From contig NZ_FQWL01000005.1 of the NCBI RefSeq assembly GCF_900129665.1, forward strand, positions 62,001 to 126,000: 64,000 nucleotides of DNA, written 5' to 3'. Of this stretch, positions 1 to 8,786 are shown piece by piece. Position 1 is the stretch's first letter. Each line of letters starts with the position of its first letter. This DNA is from Flagellimonas flava (GTDB taxonomy: Bacteria > Bacteroidota > Bacteroidia > Flavobacteriales > Flavobacteriaceae). Made by a program: the position numbers and the translations under genes. Below the pieces are notes generated by a model. That model saw only the letters and a program-made list of their open reading frames with translations. It was not told the origin of the DNA and ran no database searches.

Positions 1-46
1 TGGAAACCGCAAAATATAATACCTAACGCAAAAAAATCATTTAAGC

Positions 47-679
47 TTAATCTGGCTGTTCTGTATATCTCAAATAAGAAGTGACCTCCTCGTGTCCTTT
101 TGGAAATGTTCTGCCCGCTTCCTCACTTGAAATGGAAGGATCGATAATCACATCATCATTTTGTTCCCAATTCGCAGGGGTAACAATAGGATGTTTATAA
201 CTAAGTTGAAGAGCATCCACCACTCGTAAAATTTCATCGAAATTCCTGCCTACGGCCATAGGATAGGTAAGCATCAATTTAATATCCTTTTCGGGCCCGA
301 TAACAAAGACCGACCGAATGGTGTGCTTATCAGAACTCCCCTCATGAATCATTCCGTAAAGCTGAGCGACTTCTGCTTGTTCATCAGCGATTATCGGAAA
401 GTTCACCGTAGTTTTCATTGTTTTTTCAATGTCGGATATCCAGCCTTTATGAGAATTAAGGCTATCAACACTAAGGGCAATTGCCTTAACATTTCGTTTT
501 TTGAACTCATCATGTAAATTAGCGACTACCCCAAGCTCCGTTGTACACACTGGGGTGTAATCCTCCGGGTGTGAAAAAAATAGCCCCCAACTTGAGCCAA
601 GCCATTCATGGAATCCCAATTCTCCCATTGTAGTGCTTGCGCTGAAATCTGGTGCTATCGAACCTAAAGTAATTGACAT
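47..679 (-). CDS. Peroxiredoxin, 1-Cys/Prx6 type
   Basis: Thiol peroxidase of the AhpC/TSA family that reduces H2O2 and organic peroxides in the cytoplasm. The peroxidatic cysteine is C45 in YTPVCTTEL, numbered from the ATG at 679. The long C-terminal extension (about residues 160-210) is that of the 1-Cys Prx6 subgroup, and the length of about 210 aa fits. I chose the ATG at 679 because the open frame extends upstream only to a TTG at 706, and the protein from 679 (MSITLGSIAPDF) starts as family members do. It is divergent from the response regulator that begins at 758. No regulatory site is evident in the gap. Confidence 0.93.
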   Translation of the reverse strand: MSITLGSIAPDFSASTTMGELGFHEWLGSSWGLFFSHPEDYTPVCTTELGVVANLHDEFKKRNVKAIALSVDSLNSHKGWISDIEKTMKTTVNFPIIADEQAEVAQLYGMIHEGSSDKHTIRSVFVIGPEKDIKLMLTYPMAVGRNFDEILRVVDALQLSYKHPIVTPANWEQNDDVIIDPSISSEEAGRTFPKGHEEVTSYLRYTEQPD

Positions 680-757
680 GGCTTTGACTAAATTATTAAA
701 TAACAAAGAATTACTAAAGGAGTAATAAATGTATATTTACTTAGTAACGAACAAATA

Positions 758-1525
758 ATGGAAACTGAGGGTACTATTAAGGCAATAATTGTTGATGATG
801 AGGCTCGTCATCATGAGACCCTGGGAAAAATGTTAGGCAATTTTTGCCCTGAAATTGAAATCTTGGGAAATGCCCAGAATGTTTCAGAAGCCGTTAGTTT
901 GATAATGGATAAAAGTCCTCAAATAATTTTTTTGGACATTGAGATGCCTGGTGGTAACGGTTTTACCTTGTTTGACCACTTCGAAGAACCACCTTTCGAA
1001 GTAATATTTACTACTGCTCATGACCTTTATGCTATCAACGCAATAAAATATGCCGCTCTCGATTATCTCATGAAGCCCATAAATATTAGGGAGCTACAAG
1101 ATGCAGTGGCTAGGGCTGCAAAAGTCATTAACAAAAAAGGGGTTACCGTTAGTAGTGAAAAGATTAATGTACTTAAATCCAACTTGAAGTTGGAAGACCA
1201 ACGCTTTACCAAAATTGCCCTACCTTCTTCGGATGGAATAGACTTTATCGAGGCCGAGGCCATTATAAGAGCCGAAGCGGAACGGTCATATTCAAACTTT
1301 TATTTGCAAAGTGGGAAAAAAATACTGGTCTCAAAGCCTTTGAAAGAGTATGAAGCACTATTGGAACAGTGCAATTTCTTCAGGGTGCATAAGTCTCACA
1401 TGATCAACCTTACTCACCTGGAAAAATATGTGAAAGGAAAGGGTGGATATGTGATAATGAAAGATGGATCACATGTAGATGTGTCAGTTAGAAAGAAGGA
1501 CGACCTACTCAATAGGTTAATGTAA
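758..1525 (+). CDS. LytTR-family response regulator
   Basis: DNA-binding response regulator of the LytT/AgrA/AlgR class. The receiver domain spans about residues 7-120, with acidic pocket D13/D14, phosphoacceptor D60 in FLDIEMP, T85/T86 and K106. The LytTR domain spans about 155-255. Its 3' end overlaps that of the giant histidine kinase gene (1517-6580, opposite strand) by 9 bp, a tight convergent pair. The kinase's C-terminal module is the LytS-type (PF06580) that normally partners LytTR regulators, so I infer a cognate pair. Its likely targets are the four double 9-bp sites at 6633, 7773, 8675 and 11625, which match the general LytTR half-site pattern [TA][AC][CA]GTTN[AG][TG]. No such site precedes this gene. 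Confidence 0.93.
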   Translation: METEGTIKAIIVDDEARHHETLGKMLGNFCPEIEILGNAQNVSEAVSLIMDKSPQIIFLDIEMPGGNGFTLFDHFEEPPFEVIFTTAHDLYAINAIKYAALDYLMKPINIRELQDAVARAAKVINKKGVTVSSEKINVLKSNLKLEDQRFTKIALPSSDGIDFIEAEAIIRAEAERSYSNFYLQSGKKILVSKPLKEYEALLEQCNFFRVHKSHMINLTHLEKYVKGKGGYVIMKDGSHVDVSVRKKDDLLNRLM

Positions 1526-4500
1526 GTCATTCGGGAAACATACTTTTACCCTTGTCCCCGACGGACCATTCTTGTCTTTTAAATCTAATATTTCGTAAGT
1601 ATACTCCTTATCCTCACTGGAATCATTTAGAAGTTCCAATCGGGTTTCAAGATTACTTATGGCAACTGACTTATGACCTTGGCTCTTATGCTTTAAAGCA
1701 TTCTCTCTTCCAATTCCGTTATCCTCTATGATACAGATAATCCTATCCTCTGTTTCGTCTAAATGGACTTTTAAGCTCCCTTTCCTTCCTTCTAGCTTGC
1801 TTAGTCCATGAATCACTGCATTTTCTATAAATGGTTGCAGCAACATTGGTGGAATCAACGTGTCATGAGGATTATCTATTTCCTCGCTTATATGGTATTC
1901 AAAACTGTCGTTGAATCGTATTTTTTCCAACAAAAGATACTTGTCCAAAAACTCCAGCTCCTCAGCTATTGATATGTATTTGGTAGTCGAGTTGATCAGG
2001 TTTTTTCGCATCAACCCCGCAAATTCAGAAATGAAGTCCACAGCTCTATTGGTATCATTATTCAATATGTAAGACTGTACCGAGCCTAAAGAATTAAAAA
2101 TAAAATGTGGGTTCATTTGGGAGGATAACATCATCATTTTTGATTGCAAGCTTTCCCGTCGCTCTTCCTTTATCTGCTGTTGATGAAATTTCTCCGCTTC
2201 TTTTTGAGCCTTTTTGAGTTCTTCTTCAATTTCCTTTCGGGTTTCAATTTCCTGTCTAAGAACTTTGGTCCTATCCTTTATTTTATCCTCCAACAAAAGG
2301 TTCATCTTACTCAATTCGTCTTTGGAAGATTGCAGTGCTATATTAAGTTCGGAGGCTTCTTCAAAAAGGAGCGTGTTATAAATTGATATGGCAGCCTGAG
2401 ATGCGATTACCTTAAGTGTATCGAGATCGTTCCCTTGAAACAAACCTTGGAATTTTCGATTTTCAAGATATAGAACTCCAATAAGCTCTTTTTGCCTTAT
2501 TAAGGGCAGGGCAAGCAATGATTGTATTTTAGTTTTTTCTATATAGTCTTTATCTACCGAAATCGCTATATCACTACTGTCAAAAACGAATTCCTTTTTA
2601 GAGCTTATGACATATTCAATGATGCTAATGGGAATTGACTTTTGTTTTCCAAGGGGTTCCTTGACCAAAAGCTCCTTCTCAGCGTTCAAGTTTATTTCTG
2701 CCTCTATATAGGGGTGCCCTTTCTCTATTAGGATTAACACGCTTCGGTCCGCCCCTGCTTTTTCCATAAGCACATTTAGAAGCTTTTCAACTACATCACC
2801 TTTGTTAACTTCCGATGAAATTACCTGCATGGACCTAATCAAACTTTCAGTCGTGAGGTCTGAGTACGTGTAATCCAAAGTTGTCTTTTCATTTTTGCCT
2901 TTCTTTGCCTTTGCCACCGCATTCCATTGTTCGTAGATGGAATTCACATTTTTTTCAAACCCCTCGGCCAAAATGGAATAATCGCTTGATTTAAGCATGT
3001 CAGAGGCAATTTCATAGGCAAACGCCTTAACACCTCTCAAACCACCTTTTTCCGCCCATTTAAGGGCTAAATTAAAAGTTCCCAGCGCCTCTTCGATTTT
3101 GCCAGAGCGTCCTTTTAAAAGTGTCTCGATTAGATAATACTCAGCACTGAAATTATCGGGCATACTATTGCTCCAAAGGTTCAGGACTCCTTGATTTTCT
3201 TTTACTTTTTCTTCCTGTTTTTTCGTAAGTGATTCGTTCAAATAGAGTATGCAAAGTGAATCCAGAAAGTAGTGTTTTGGCACGTGCGGTTGAGAGGCCG
3301 CATAGATCACTATCTCCTCATTTTGCTTTAAAAGAATGCTGGCCTCTTCAAATTCCTTAAGCATACAACACACCCAACTCCTGAAGATATAATGGTGGGA
3401 TATTGCGGTGAAAAACTTTACCTCTTGTAAAAACTTCAGGGCCTCCATCTCTTTAGACTGATATTCCGGGTCAAACCTGCCCAATAATTTCAACAGACTT
3501 CCTTTAAGTAGTTTCATGAGGGCCAACAAACCTTGATTATTGACCTTTTCCATAAATACTATGCTTTCATCACAGATTTCCAAAGTTTTAATCAAATCAT
3601 CCCCTGCTAGAAAAGCATCCCGCACTTTTGCATAAAAGGAGTACCCCGCATAAGGTAGATCACCTGTTTCCAATCCACTGTAAATGGATTCGTCCAAATT
3701 TGAAGTGCCTGCCAGAATAGGTTCTTTAAAATGCTGAATGAAAATTGGAAAAATAGATAATGTTCTGCATTTGTATTGGTCATTGTCGATATGGGAAAGC
3801 AAATCAACTCCAATTTTTCCAAATTCGTAGCCATAGTCGAATTCTTTATAGAAAGCAACCAGTAAAGACCCCATAAATACCAAAGCAAACGGAGTAGAAT
3901 GCGTCAACCCTTTTTCCAAGGTTTGGTTGGTCATTTTTAAGGTGCTCCAAGCAAAAAGATAAAGGTCAACAAAGTATGCGGAGGCATTCATGTTCACCAA
4001 TACATCCATAACGACCAAATCCTCTGGAGAGGTCATTTTTCGATGGGCCAAGTCTTGCAGCAAGTTGTCTTTGGCAGCAAGAGAATTGAACAACTCATAT
4101 TCCTTTTGGATCAGTGGCTCCAGACCATTGTTTTCAAAATGAATTCGACCCTGTATATTGAACAGTTCAAGGGCTTCCAAACCAGTCTGGATATTCCTTT
4201 CATACATCGCATAGCTTTCGTAAAAAAGCATTTTCATTCTTAGGAGCTGAACTTTTTCCAAAACCTTCGTAGTTGCCGAAAAAGCCTTATTTGCAAAAAT
4301 CTCAGCACTTTCCAAATCACCTAATAGAAATAAGGACTCGCAAATTCCATGTAAACACTGAAAGCGGTACTGTGATATTTCAAATTTGTCAACTAGGAAA
4401 AGACCGAGCTCAAAATATTGTTTACTCGCCTCAGGGGTAATGGACAGGCCCGATTCCTTATTCTGACCCAATACAGCTTTGATTATTGCCTTGGCAATAT

Positions 4501-6580
4501 CAATTTCTATATGCTCTTTAGCATTAACAAAATGCAATAGGATTTCGCCAATGGAATAATCGGCTTGGTTCTTTTTCTTAAGTAAAGTCTTTCCAAGTCG
4601 ATAATGTAGTTTCTCGTTTGATAGATTAAACGAAGGTACCTGAAGGTGATATGCTGCTTGTTGCACTCTATCGTGGGCAAATGAATATTTTGGGACACCG
4701 TCATTTTGGGTCTTGATGATATAACCACTACCAATGGAAATATCCAATAATATCGGCATTAGTACTTTCTCTATCCCACTTATCTCCGATATTAAATCCA
4801 AGTCGAATCGACCCGAAATACAGGAGGCAACCTTAAAAATAATCTGGGCTTCGTAAGAGAGCTTATCAATCTTTTTGGATATCAGGCCAACTACATTGTC
4901 CGATACATTTTTGGCACCTACCATCGACTTTTTCCATCTCCAAACATGTTTGTCATAGTCGTAACTCAACGCCCTATTTTGGTGTAAAGAGTTTATGAAT
5001 TGTTTGATGTAAAATGGGTTCCCTTCCGTTTTGGGAAAAATAAGCTTTGTAAACTCTGAAGTGTCAGTTTCATTCATCCCCAGAGTGTTGGCAATCATTT
5101 CATTTGCCGATTTTCTGTTTAAAGGAGATACCAATAAGTGACTGTAATTTTCTCTTTTTTCGATTTCCGTTTTGAATCTATGAAAGTGATGATTGCTATC
5201 AATTTCATTACCTCGATAGGCGAACAGAAAAAAGACATTTTTACTTTCAATCTTGACAAAAGCATTAACAAGTTCCAAAGATGGAACGTCGCACCATTGC
5301 CAATCATCCAAAAACAGAATGATTTTCAATCCTAGGTCTGCGACCGCCTCAAAAAACTTTTGAAAGACATAAACAAAACGGTTTCTAGTCTCAATCGGAT
5401 TTAATGCCTCAACTACTTCCAATTTAGGTACCATTGCAGAAATCCCTGGAATGATCTCCTTCAGAACCCCAGCATTTTTCCCAAGGGCTTCCTTAAGAGT
5501 CTCTTGAAGTTTCTTTGTATCAAGTTTTGAGTTCAATAGAAGTTGTCTTTCCATGCTGGTAAACGCCGACTGAATTGCGGAATATGGTGTGTTCTTAAAC
5601 TGATCAAACTTCCCCTCCAGTACAATGTTCTTATTGGGAGATAAACCGTCAATGAACTTATTGATCAGGCTTGTTTTCCCTACTCCAGAATAACCTTCTA
5701 CGAAAACAATTTGGGAATCTAGGTAGCCTACTTTTTTATAGCATTCTTCCAATTTTCCTAATTGGTCTTCCCTTCCAAAAAGTATGGATGCGAATTCTAT
5801 TCTACCAGGATTGTAATCCCTATGAAGTTGTATTTTTTTGTCCTCATCTATTTTGTATGCTTCCGATATTTCACTTAAATCTTGAAACAGACCAAATGCC
5901 GAGGCATACCTTTCATTTGGATTTTTAGCCAAAAGAATTAAAATTAATTCTTCGAAGCTTGGATGCACTTTAGGGTTAATATCTGAAGGAGCAATCGGAG
6001 TCTTGGTGAGATGCTGATGCGTTAGCTCTAATTTATCATTCCCTTTAAACGGTAGACTTCCAGTAACCCATGTATATAAATTAATCCCAAGAGAATAGAA
6101 ATCTGAACGATTATCGGCGACTATCACCGTGTTTTCATAGTTTTCAGGAGCCGAGAAATACAAGTCCTCAAGAGCATAAACCTCGGATGAAGATTTAAAG
6201 GGTATTTCACGAAATAAGGAATTGCCCAAAATCATAATTTCCTTTTTTTCATTTAGCGCAATCCTGCTAGATGACAAAGTCCCAATGGACATATTCTTTT
6301 GATGAAGTGATTTAAGAGCCTGGACAACCTGCAAGCAACTATTTAGAAGGTCTATAAAATCCGTTTCAGTTCTTGGAATTGGTGGGTCAAACTTTTCAAT
6401 ATCCATGAAATCATAAGAAATATGGTTTTCTTCAGACCCCAATGGTTTGAGTATATGAGGCACATCCAAGAAAACACTTTCAATCCTCCGTTCAGAATGA
6501 ATTTTTTCAATGAGCATAGGCTTTCCATCAATGTTTTGAACATTGATTCTCACATCGGAAAACTTTGCAGTGAATGACAT
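1517..6580 (-). CDS. Giant pseudokinase-AAA-TPR-GAF-histidine kinase
   Basis: Very large (1,687 aa) signalling protein without a clear signal peptide or membrane span, so probably cytoplasmic. Order: Ser/Thr-kinase-like fold (about 20-240); AAA/STAND ATPase (about 270-560) with Walker A GYSGVGKT and Walker B IILFLDD; a long helical TPR-like stretch (about 680-1230); GAF (about 1270-1430); coiled coil (about 1430-1500); PF06580 His-kinase module with phosphoacceptor His in MNPHFIFNS; then HATPase with IEDNGIGRENA. The kinase-like part looks dead: the HRD position reads MSIGTLSSSRI and the DFG position reads LGNSLF. It resembles the trifunctional Ser/Thr kinase/ATPase/histidine kinases known from cyanobacteria. 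The convergent LytTR regulator is its likely partner. The input ligand cannot be read from sequence. Confidence 0.92.
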   Translation of the reverse strand: MSFTAKFSDVRINVQNIDGKPMLIEKIHSERRIESVFLDVPHILKPLGSEENHISYDFMDIEKFDPPIPRTETDFIDLLNSCLQVVQALKSLHQKNMSIGTLSSSRIALNEKKEIMILGNSLFREIPFKSSSEVYALEDLYFSAPENYENTVIVADNRSDFYSLGINLYTWVTGSLPFKGNDKLELTHQHLTKTPIAPSDINPKVHPSFEELILILLAKNPNERYASAFGLFQDLSEISEAYKIDEDKKIQLHRDYNPGRIEFASILFGREDQLGKLEECYKKVGYLDSQIVFVEGYSGVGKTSLINKFIDGLSPNKNIVLEGKFDQFKNTPYSAIQSAFTSMERQLLLNSKLDTKKLQETLKEALGKNAGVLKEIIPGISAMVPKLEVVEALNPIETRNRFVYVFQKFFEAVADLGLKIILFLDDWQWCDVPSLELVNAFVKIESKNVFFLFAYRGNEIDSNHHFHRFKTEIEKRENYSHLLVSPLNRKSANEMIANTLGMNETDTSEFTKLIFPKTEGNPFYIKQFINSLHQNRALSYDYDKHVWRWKKSMVGAKNVSDNVVGLISKKIDKLSYEAQIIFKVASCISGRFDLDLISEISGIEKVLMPILLDISIGSGYIIKTQNDGVPKYSFAHDRVQQAAYHLQVPSFNLSNEKLHYRLGKTLLKKKNQADYSIGEILLHFVNAKEHIEIDIAKAIIKAVLGQNKESGLSITPEASKQYFELGLFLVDKFEISQYRFQCLHGICESLFLLGDLESAEIFANKAFSATTKVLEKVQLLRMKMLFYESYAMYERNIQTGLEALELFNIQGRIHFENNGLEPLIQKEYELFNSLAAKDNLLQDLAHRKMTSPEDLVVMDVLVNMNASAYFVDLYLFAWSTLKMTNQTLEKGLTHSTPFALVFMGSLLVAFYKEFDYGYEFGKIGVDLLSHIDNDQYKCRTLSIFPIFIQHFKEPILAGTSNLDESIYSGLETGDLPYAGYSFYAKVRDAFLAGDDLIKTLEICDESIVFMEKVNNQGLLALMKLLKGSLLKLLGRFDPEYQSKEMEALKFLQEVKFFTAISHHYIFRSWVCCMLKEFEEASILLKQNEEIVIYAASQPHVPKHYFLDSLCILYLNESLTKKQEEKVKENQGVLNLWSNSMPDNFSAEYYLIETLLKGRSGKIEEALGTFNLALKWAEKGGLRGVKAFAYEIASDMLKSSDYSILAEGFEKNVNSIYEQWNAVAKAKKGKNEKTTLDYTYSDLTTESLIRSMQVISSEVNKGDVVEKLLNVLMEKAGADRSVLILIEKGHPYIEAEINLNAEKELLVKEPLGKQKSIPISIIEYVISSKKEFVFDSSDIAISVDKDYIEKTKIQSLLALPLIRQKELIGVLYLENRKFQGLFQGNDLDTLKVIASQAAISIYNTLLFEEASELNIALQSSKDELSKMNLLLEDKIKDRTKVLRQEIETRKEIEEELKKAQKEAEKFHQQQIKEERRESLQSKMMMLSSQMNPHFIFNSLGSVQSYILNNDTNRAVDFISEFAGLMRKNLINSTTKYISIAEELEFLDKYLLLEKIRFNDSFEYHISEEIDNPHDTLIPPMLLQPFIENAVIHGLSKLEGRKGSLKVHLDETEDRIICIIEDNGIGRENALKHKSQGHKSVAISNLETRLELLNDSSEDKEYTYEILDLKDKNGPSGTRVKVCFPNDLH

Positions 6581-6632
6581 TTACTTCAAATTATGACCAC
6601 TTCAAGATATTAATAATGGGGCAATATCCCAG

Positions 6633-6703
6633 TACGTTCGGAAGTCAAGGAAGAACGTTGGGAAATTACTGATGTCCATCCCATTGGTCATGGAATACTT
6701 TTG
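6633..6703 (+). promoter_or_regulatory. LytTR box pair A plus TAnnTTTG box
   Basis: TACGTTCGG (6633-6641), 12-bp spacer, AACGTTGGG (6654-6662), 33-bp gap, then TACTTTTG (6696-6703), matching the Bacteroidetes -7 element TAnnTTTG. Half-site start to start is 21 bp, two helical turns. No TTG/TTTG -33 element is conserved at the expected place among the four copies, which suggests activator dependence. Drives the gene at 6719 and probably the channel gene behind it. Confidence 0.8.
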
Positions 6704-6718
6704 ATGAAATTTCTTGCC

Positions 6719-7030
6719 ATGACCGTTTACGATAAACAAAGATTACTCAATGAGTGCCACAGGGTATTACAATATTACTTGGAGAAGACCGAAAGGGTGA
6801 TGAACCTCTATCAAGACACTTCGGAAACCCAATACTTTTTATTTGCTTTGAAAGGAACTATGGAATTCATAAACGGTAACAAAAATGCAGATGTCCCTTT
6901 TTTGGAGAAGTGCATCAATGGCTTAATTGCTGGTCAAAAAGGAAGAAAGGGAAGCGATAGACTATCTGAGCTTCGGAATGAACTGGAGGAAGAACTAATA
7001 CTACTCAAACTCCGATACAACATAAAGTGA
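6719..7030 (+). CDS. Small helical protein of unknown function
   Basis: About 103 aa, mostly predicted helix, charged, with no signal peptide and no membrane segment. I do not recognise the family. The frame is open from TTG 6701 and ATG 6704, but both lie within or directly against the TAnnTTTG box at 6696-6703, so a transcript from that promoter could not start there. ATG 6719 (MTVYDKQRL) is the first usable start, giving a very short leader. The next gene starts 7 nt after the stop, so this is the first gene of a two-gene unit with the channel protein. It may be a cytoplasmic partner of the channel or of the signalling pair, but nothing in the sequence proves this. Confidence 0.7.
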   Translation: MTVYDKQRLLNECHRVLQYYLEKTERVMNLYQDTSETQYFLFALKGTMEFINGNKNADVPFLEKCINGLIAGQKGRKGSDRLSELRNELEEELILLKLRYNIK

Positions 7031-7036
7031 ATAGTT

Positions 7037-7735
7037 TTGAAAAGAATCCGCAAGGCATATCGTTACCACCTGAAGCTGCAACGGTTTCTTTTCCGAGGCA
7101 AAAACAATTCTACTTGGCTTTTATTAAGCCTTGTTCTGTTACTATTACTACCCATACCAGTTTATTTACTTCCACATTTAAGGGCATTGATTTTTCAGGT
7201 AGTTTTATCTTTTGTTGTTTTTACAGGCATACAACTGATTTCCAATTCCATTAGGCACTTTCTAGTCGGTTTTACGATTGGTATCGTGGCAATCATATTT
7301 ATTTGGCTTGGGGCTGAAAGTGGACTACTTCCCGTGGTAAAGTTTTTAAGGGCCTTTTTCACCAGCGCCTTTCTTACTTTTCTTAGTTATCGTCTCTTTA
7401 ATATCATTTGGAACAGTCCTAAAATTACTTTGAACATTATTTCGGCGGCCGTTTCTGGTTACTTTTTAATTGGATTATTTGGAGGTCAGTTATTTCAGTT
7501 CATAAACTTATTGGTTCCCAATTCGTACAATCTAAATCAGGGAAGCGATTTATATCAACTTACCTACTTTTCTTTTACCACATTGACATCCCTTGGCTTC
7601 GGAGACGTTCTACCATTGACGGCCCCAGCTCAGTCAATGGCCCTTTTAATAGGTATTACAGGGCAACTTTATCTCACAATATTGGTAGCAATGTTAGTTG
7701 GGAAGTATCTAATTCAAGATCCTTCAAACTCTTAA
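7037..7735 (+). CDS. K+-channel-like membrane protein with unusual selectivity filter
   Basis: Multi-span inner-membrane protein of 232 aa with about six hydrophobic segments. It ends in a pore loop and inner helix typical of the two-TM ion-channel fold (Ion_trans_2). The filter is TSLGFGD (residues 184-190) instead of the usual TVGYGD, preceded by FSFTTL as in classic channels. The V-to-L and Y-to-F changes lie in the filter itself, so selectivity may differ. There is no RCK/TrkA_N or cyclic-nucleotide domain; only about 10 residues follow the last helix. The start appears to be TTG at 7037, because no ATG lies near the N-terminus before the first hydrophobic segment. It is co-directional with and 7 nt behind the helical protein, under LytTR site A. 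Confidence 0.82.
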   Translation: MKRIRKAYRYHLKLQRFLFRGKNNSTWLLLSLVLLLLLPIPVYLLPHLRALIFQVVLSFVVFTGIQLISNSIRHFLVGFTIGIVAIIFIWLGAESGLLPVVKFLRAFFTSAFLTFLSYRLFNIIWNSPKITLNIISAAVSGYFLIGLFGGQLFQFINLLVPNSYNLNQGSDLYQLTYFSFTTLTSLGFGDVLPLTAPAQSMALLIGITGQLYLTILVAMLVGKYLIQDPSNS

Positions 7736-7772
7736 CCCCTAACAATTATCATCATCATCTGGCAATAATCAA

Positions 7773-7843
7773 TACGTTGGGAAGTAATACGATAACGATA
7801 GGTAATTGCGGGGTGTTTATGGTTATCAGCGCTTCTAGATTTG
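7773..7843 (+). promoter_or_regulatory. LytTR box pair B plus TAnnTTTG box
   Basis: TACGTTGGG (7773-7781), 12 bp, AACGATAGG (7794-7802), 33 bp, TAGATTTG (7836-7843). Same geometry as site A. The second half-site departs from the LytTR pattern at one position. Lies 26 nt ahead of the barrel gene at 7870. Confidence 0.8.
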
Positions 7844-7869
7844 GTCAATAATCAATAAATCTAGAAGTC

Positions 7870-8676
7870 ATGAAAAAAATTAAACCCATTGTATTCTTAC
7901 TACTTTGCCTTTATCTAGGTTGCTCAAAAGGGTTTGGCCAACTTACCGAGGAAGACTTGGCCAAAATTGCACAAGATCCCATTGCCAACATTATTAGTGT
8001 CCCATTTCAAAACAATACCACTTTTGGAGTTGGTCCATTTGATCGGACAATGAACGTTACCAATATTCAGCCCGTTATACCTGTTGCGGATGGAAAGATT
8101 ATTACCAGGGTAATTCTACCCATTGTCAACCAGCCAAATGTTTTTACCGAGTCGGGAAATTTTAATGGAATAGGTGATGTAAACCTTTCTGTGTTCTACA
8201 CAAAAAAGGGCAAAATAAGTTGGGGTATAGGACCAGTATTCAACTTACCAACAGCAGGTGAAAATTTAGGCCTTAAAGAATGGGGAGTAGGGCCATCCAT
8301 TGTAGGTGTAATTAAACCAAGTAATTGGGTAATTGGGATGCTGATCAATAACGTTTGGTCCCTGGAAAGTGATAATTCAGCATTTACGATTCAGCCCTTT
8401 ATTAACTACAACTTGCCCAACGGATACTATTTATCCACCTCTCCCAAAGTGGTGGCCAAGTGGGAAGCTAATTCAGATAATCGATGGACGATTCCAATGG
8501 GAATCGGTTTTGGAAAACTTGTTAAACCAAAAGGGTTTCTTCCATTTAACGTGCAGGTTGGAGCCGATTACCTAATTGAAAGCCCAGAACTTACTGGAGG
8601 TGATTGGACATTTAAAGTCTCCTTTACCGCCTTGATTCCTAAAGCCATATTCCAAAAGAAAAGTAACACCGAGTAA
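7870..8676 (+). CDS. Outer-membrane beta-barrel, transporter-like
   Basis: Secreted 268-aa protein with an N-terminal signal (MKKIKPIVFLLLCLYLGCSKGFG; cleavage near GFGQ, although LGC could also be read as a lipobox). The rest alternates hydrophobic and polar residues with many G/W/Y turns, as in small outer-membrane barrels. It resembles the proteins annotated as neuromedin-U/transporter or MetA-pathway-like barrels in Bacteroidetes. Substrate is unknown. It is probably a monocistronic unit from promoter B. Its stop codon lies inside LytTR site C, so the next unit's operator begins exactly at its 3' end. Confidence 0.82.
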   Translation: MKKIKPIVFLLLCLYLGCSKGFGQLTEEDLAKIAQDPIANIISVPFQNNTTFGVGPFDRTMNVTNIQPVIPVADGKIITRVILPIVNQPNVFTESGNFNGIGDVNLSVFYTKKGKISWGIGPVFNLPTAGENLGLKEWGVGPSIVGVIKPSNWVIGMLINNVWSLESDNSAFTIQPFINYNLPNGYYLSTSPKVVAKWEANSDNRWTIPMGIGFGKLVKPKGFLPFNVQVGADYLIESPELTGGDWTFKVSFTALIPKAIFQKKSNTE

Positions 8677-8745
8677 CGTTGGGAAGATGAAATGCCCCAT
8701 TCGGGAAATACCAGTGGTAAGACCTACTTCACATCCATAACATTG
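8675..8745 (+). promoter_or_regulatory. LytTR box pair C plus TAnnTTTG-like box
   Basis: AACGTTGGG (8675-8683), 12 bp, CCCATTCGG (8696-8704, a weaker half-site), 33 bp, TAACATTG (8738-8745, one mismatch to TAnnTTTG). The spacing is identical to the other three copies. It overlaps the stop codon of the preceding gene and drives the sulfatase at 8787. Confidence 0.75.
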
Positions 8746-8786
8746 TGTCAAAATTAAAATAAGTACAACCTGATAATTTGAAAATT

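Noticed and set aside
6581..6640. Leftward TAnnTTTG promoter for the giant kinase
   Set aside because: The best candidate on the minus strand (ATAATTTG) has the wrong spacing between TA and TTTG, so I could not support regulation of the kinase by LytTR site A.
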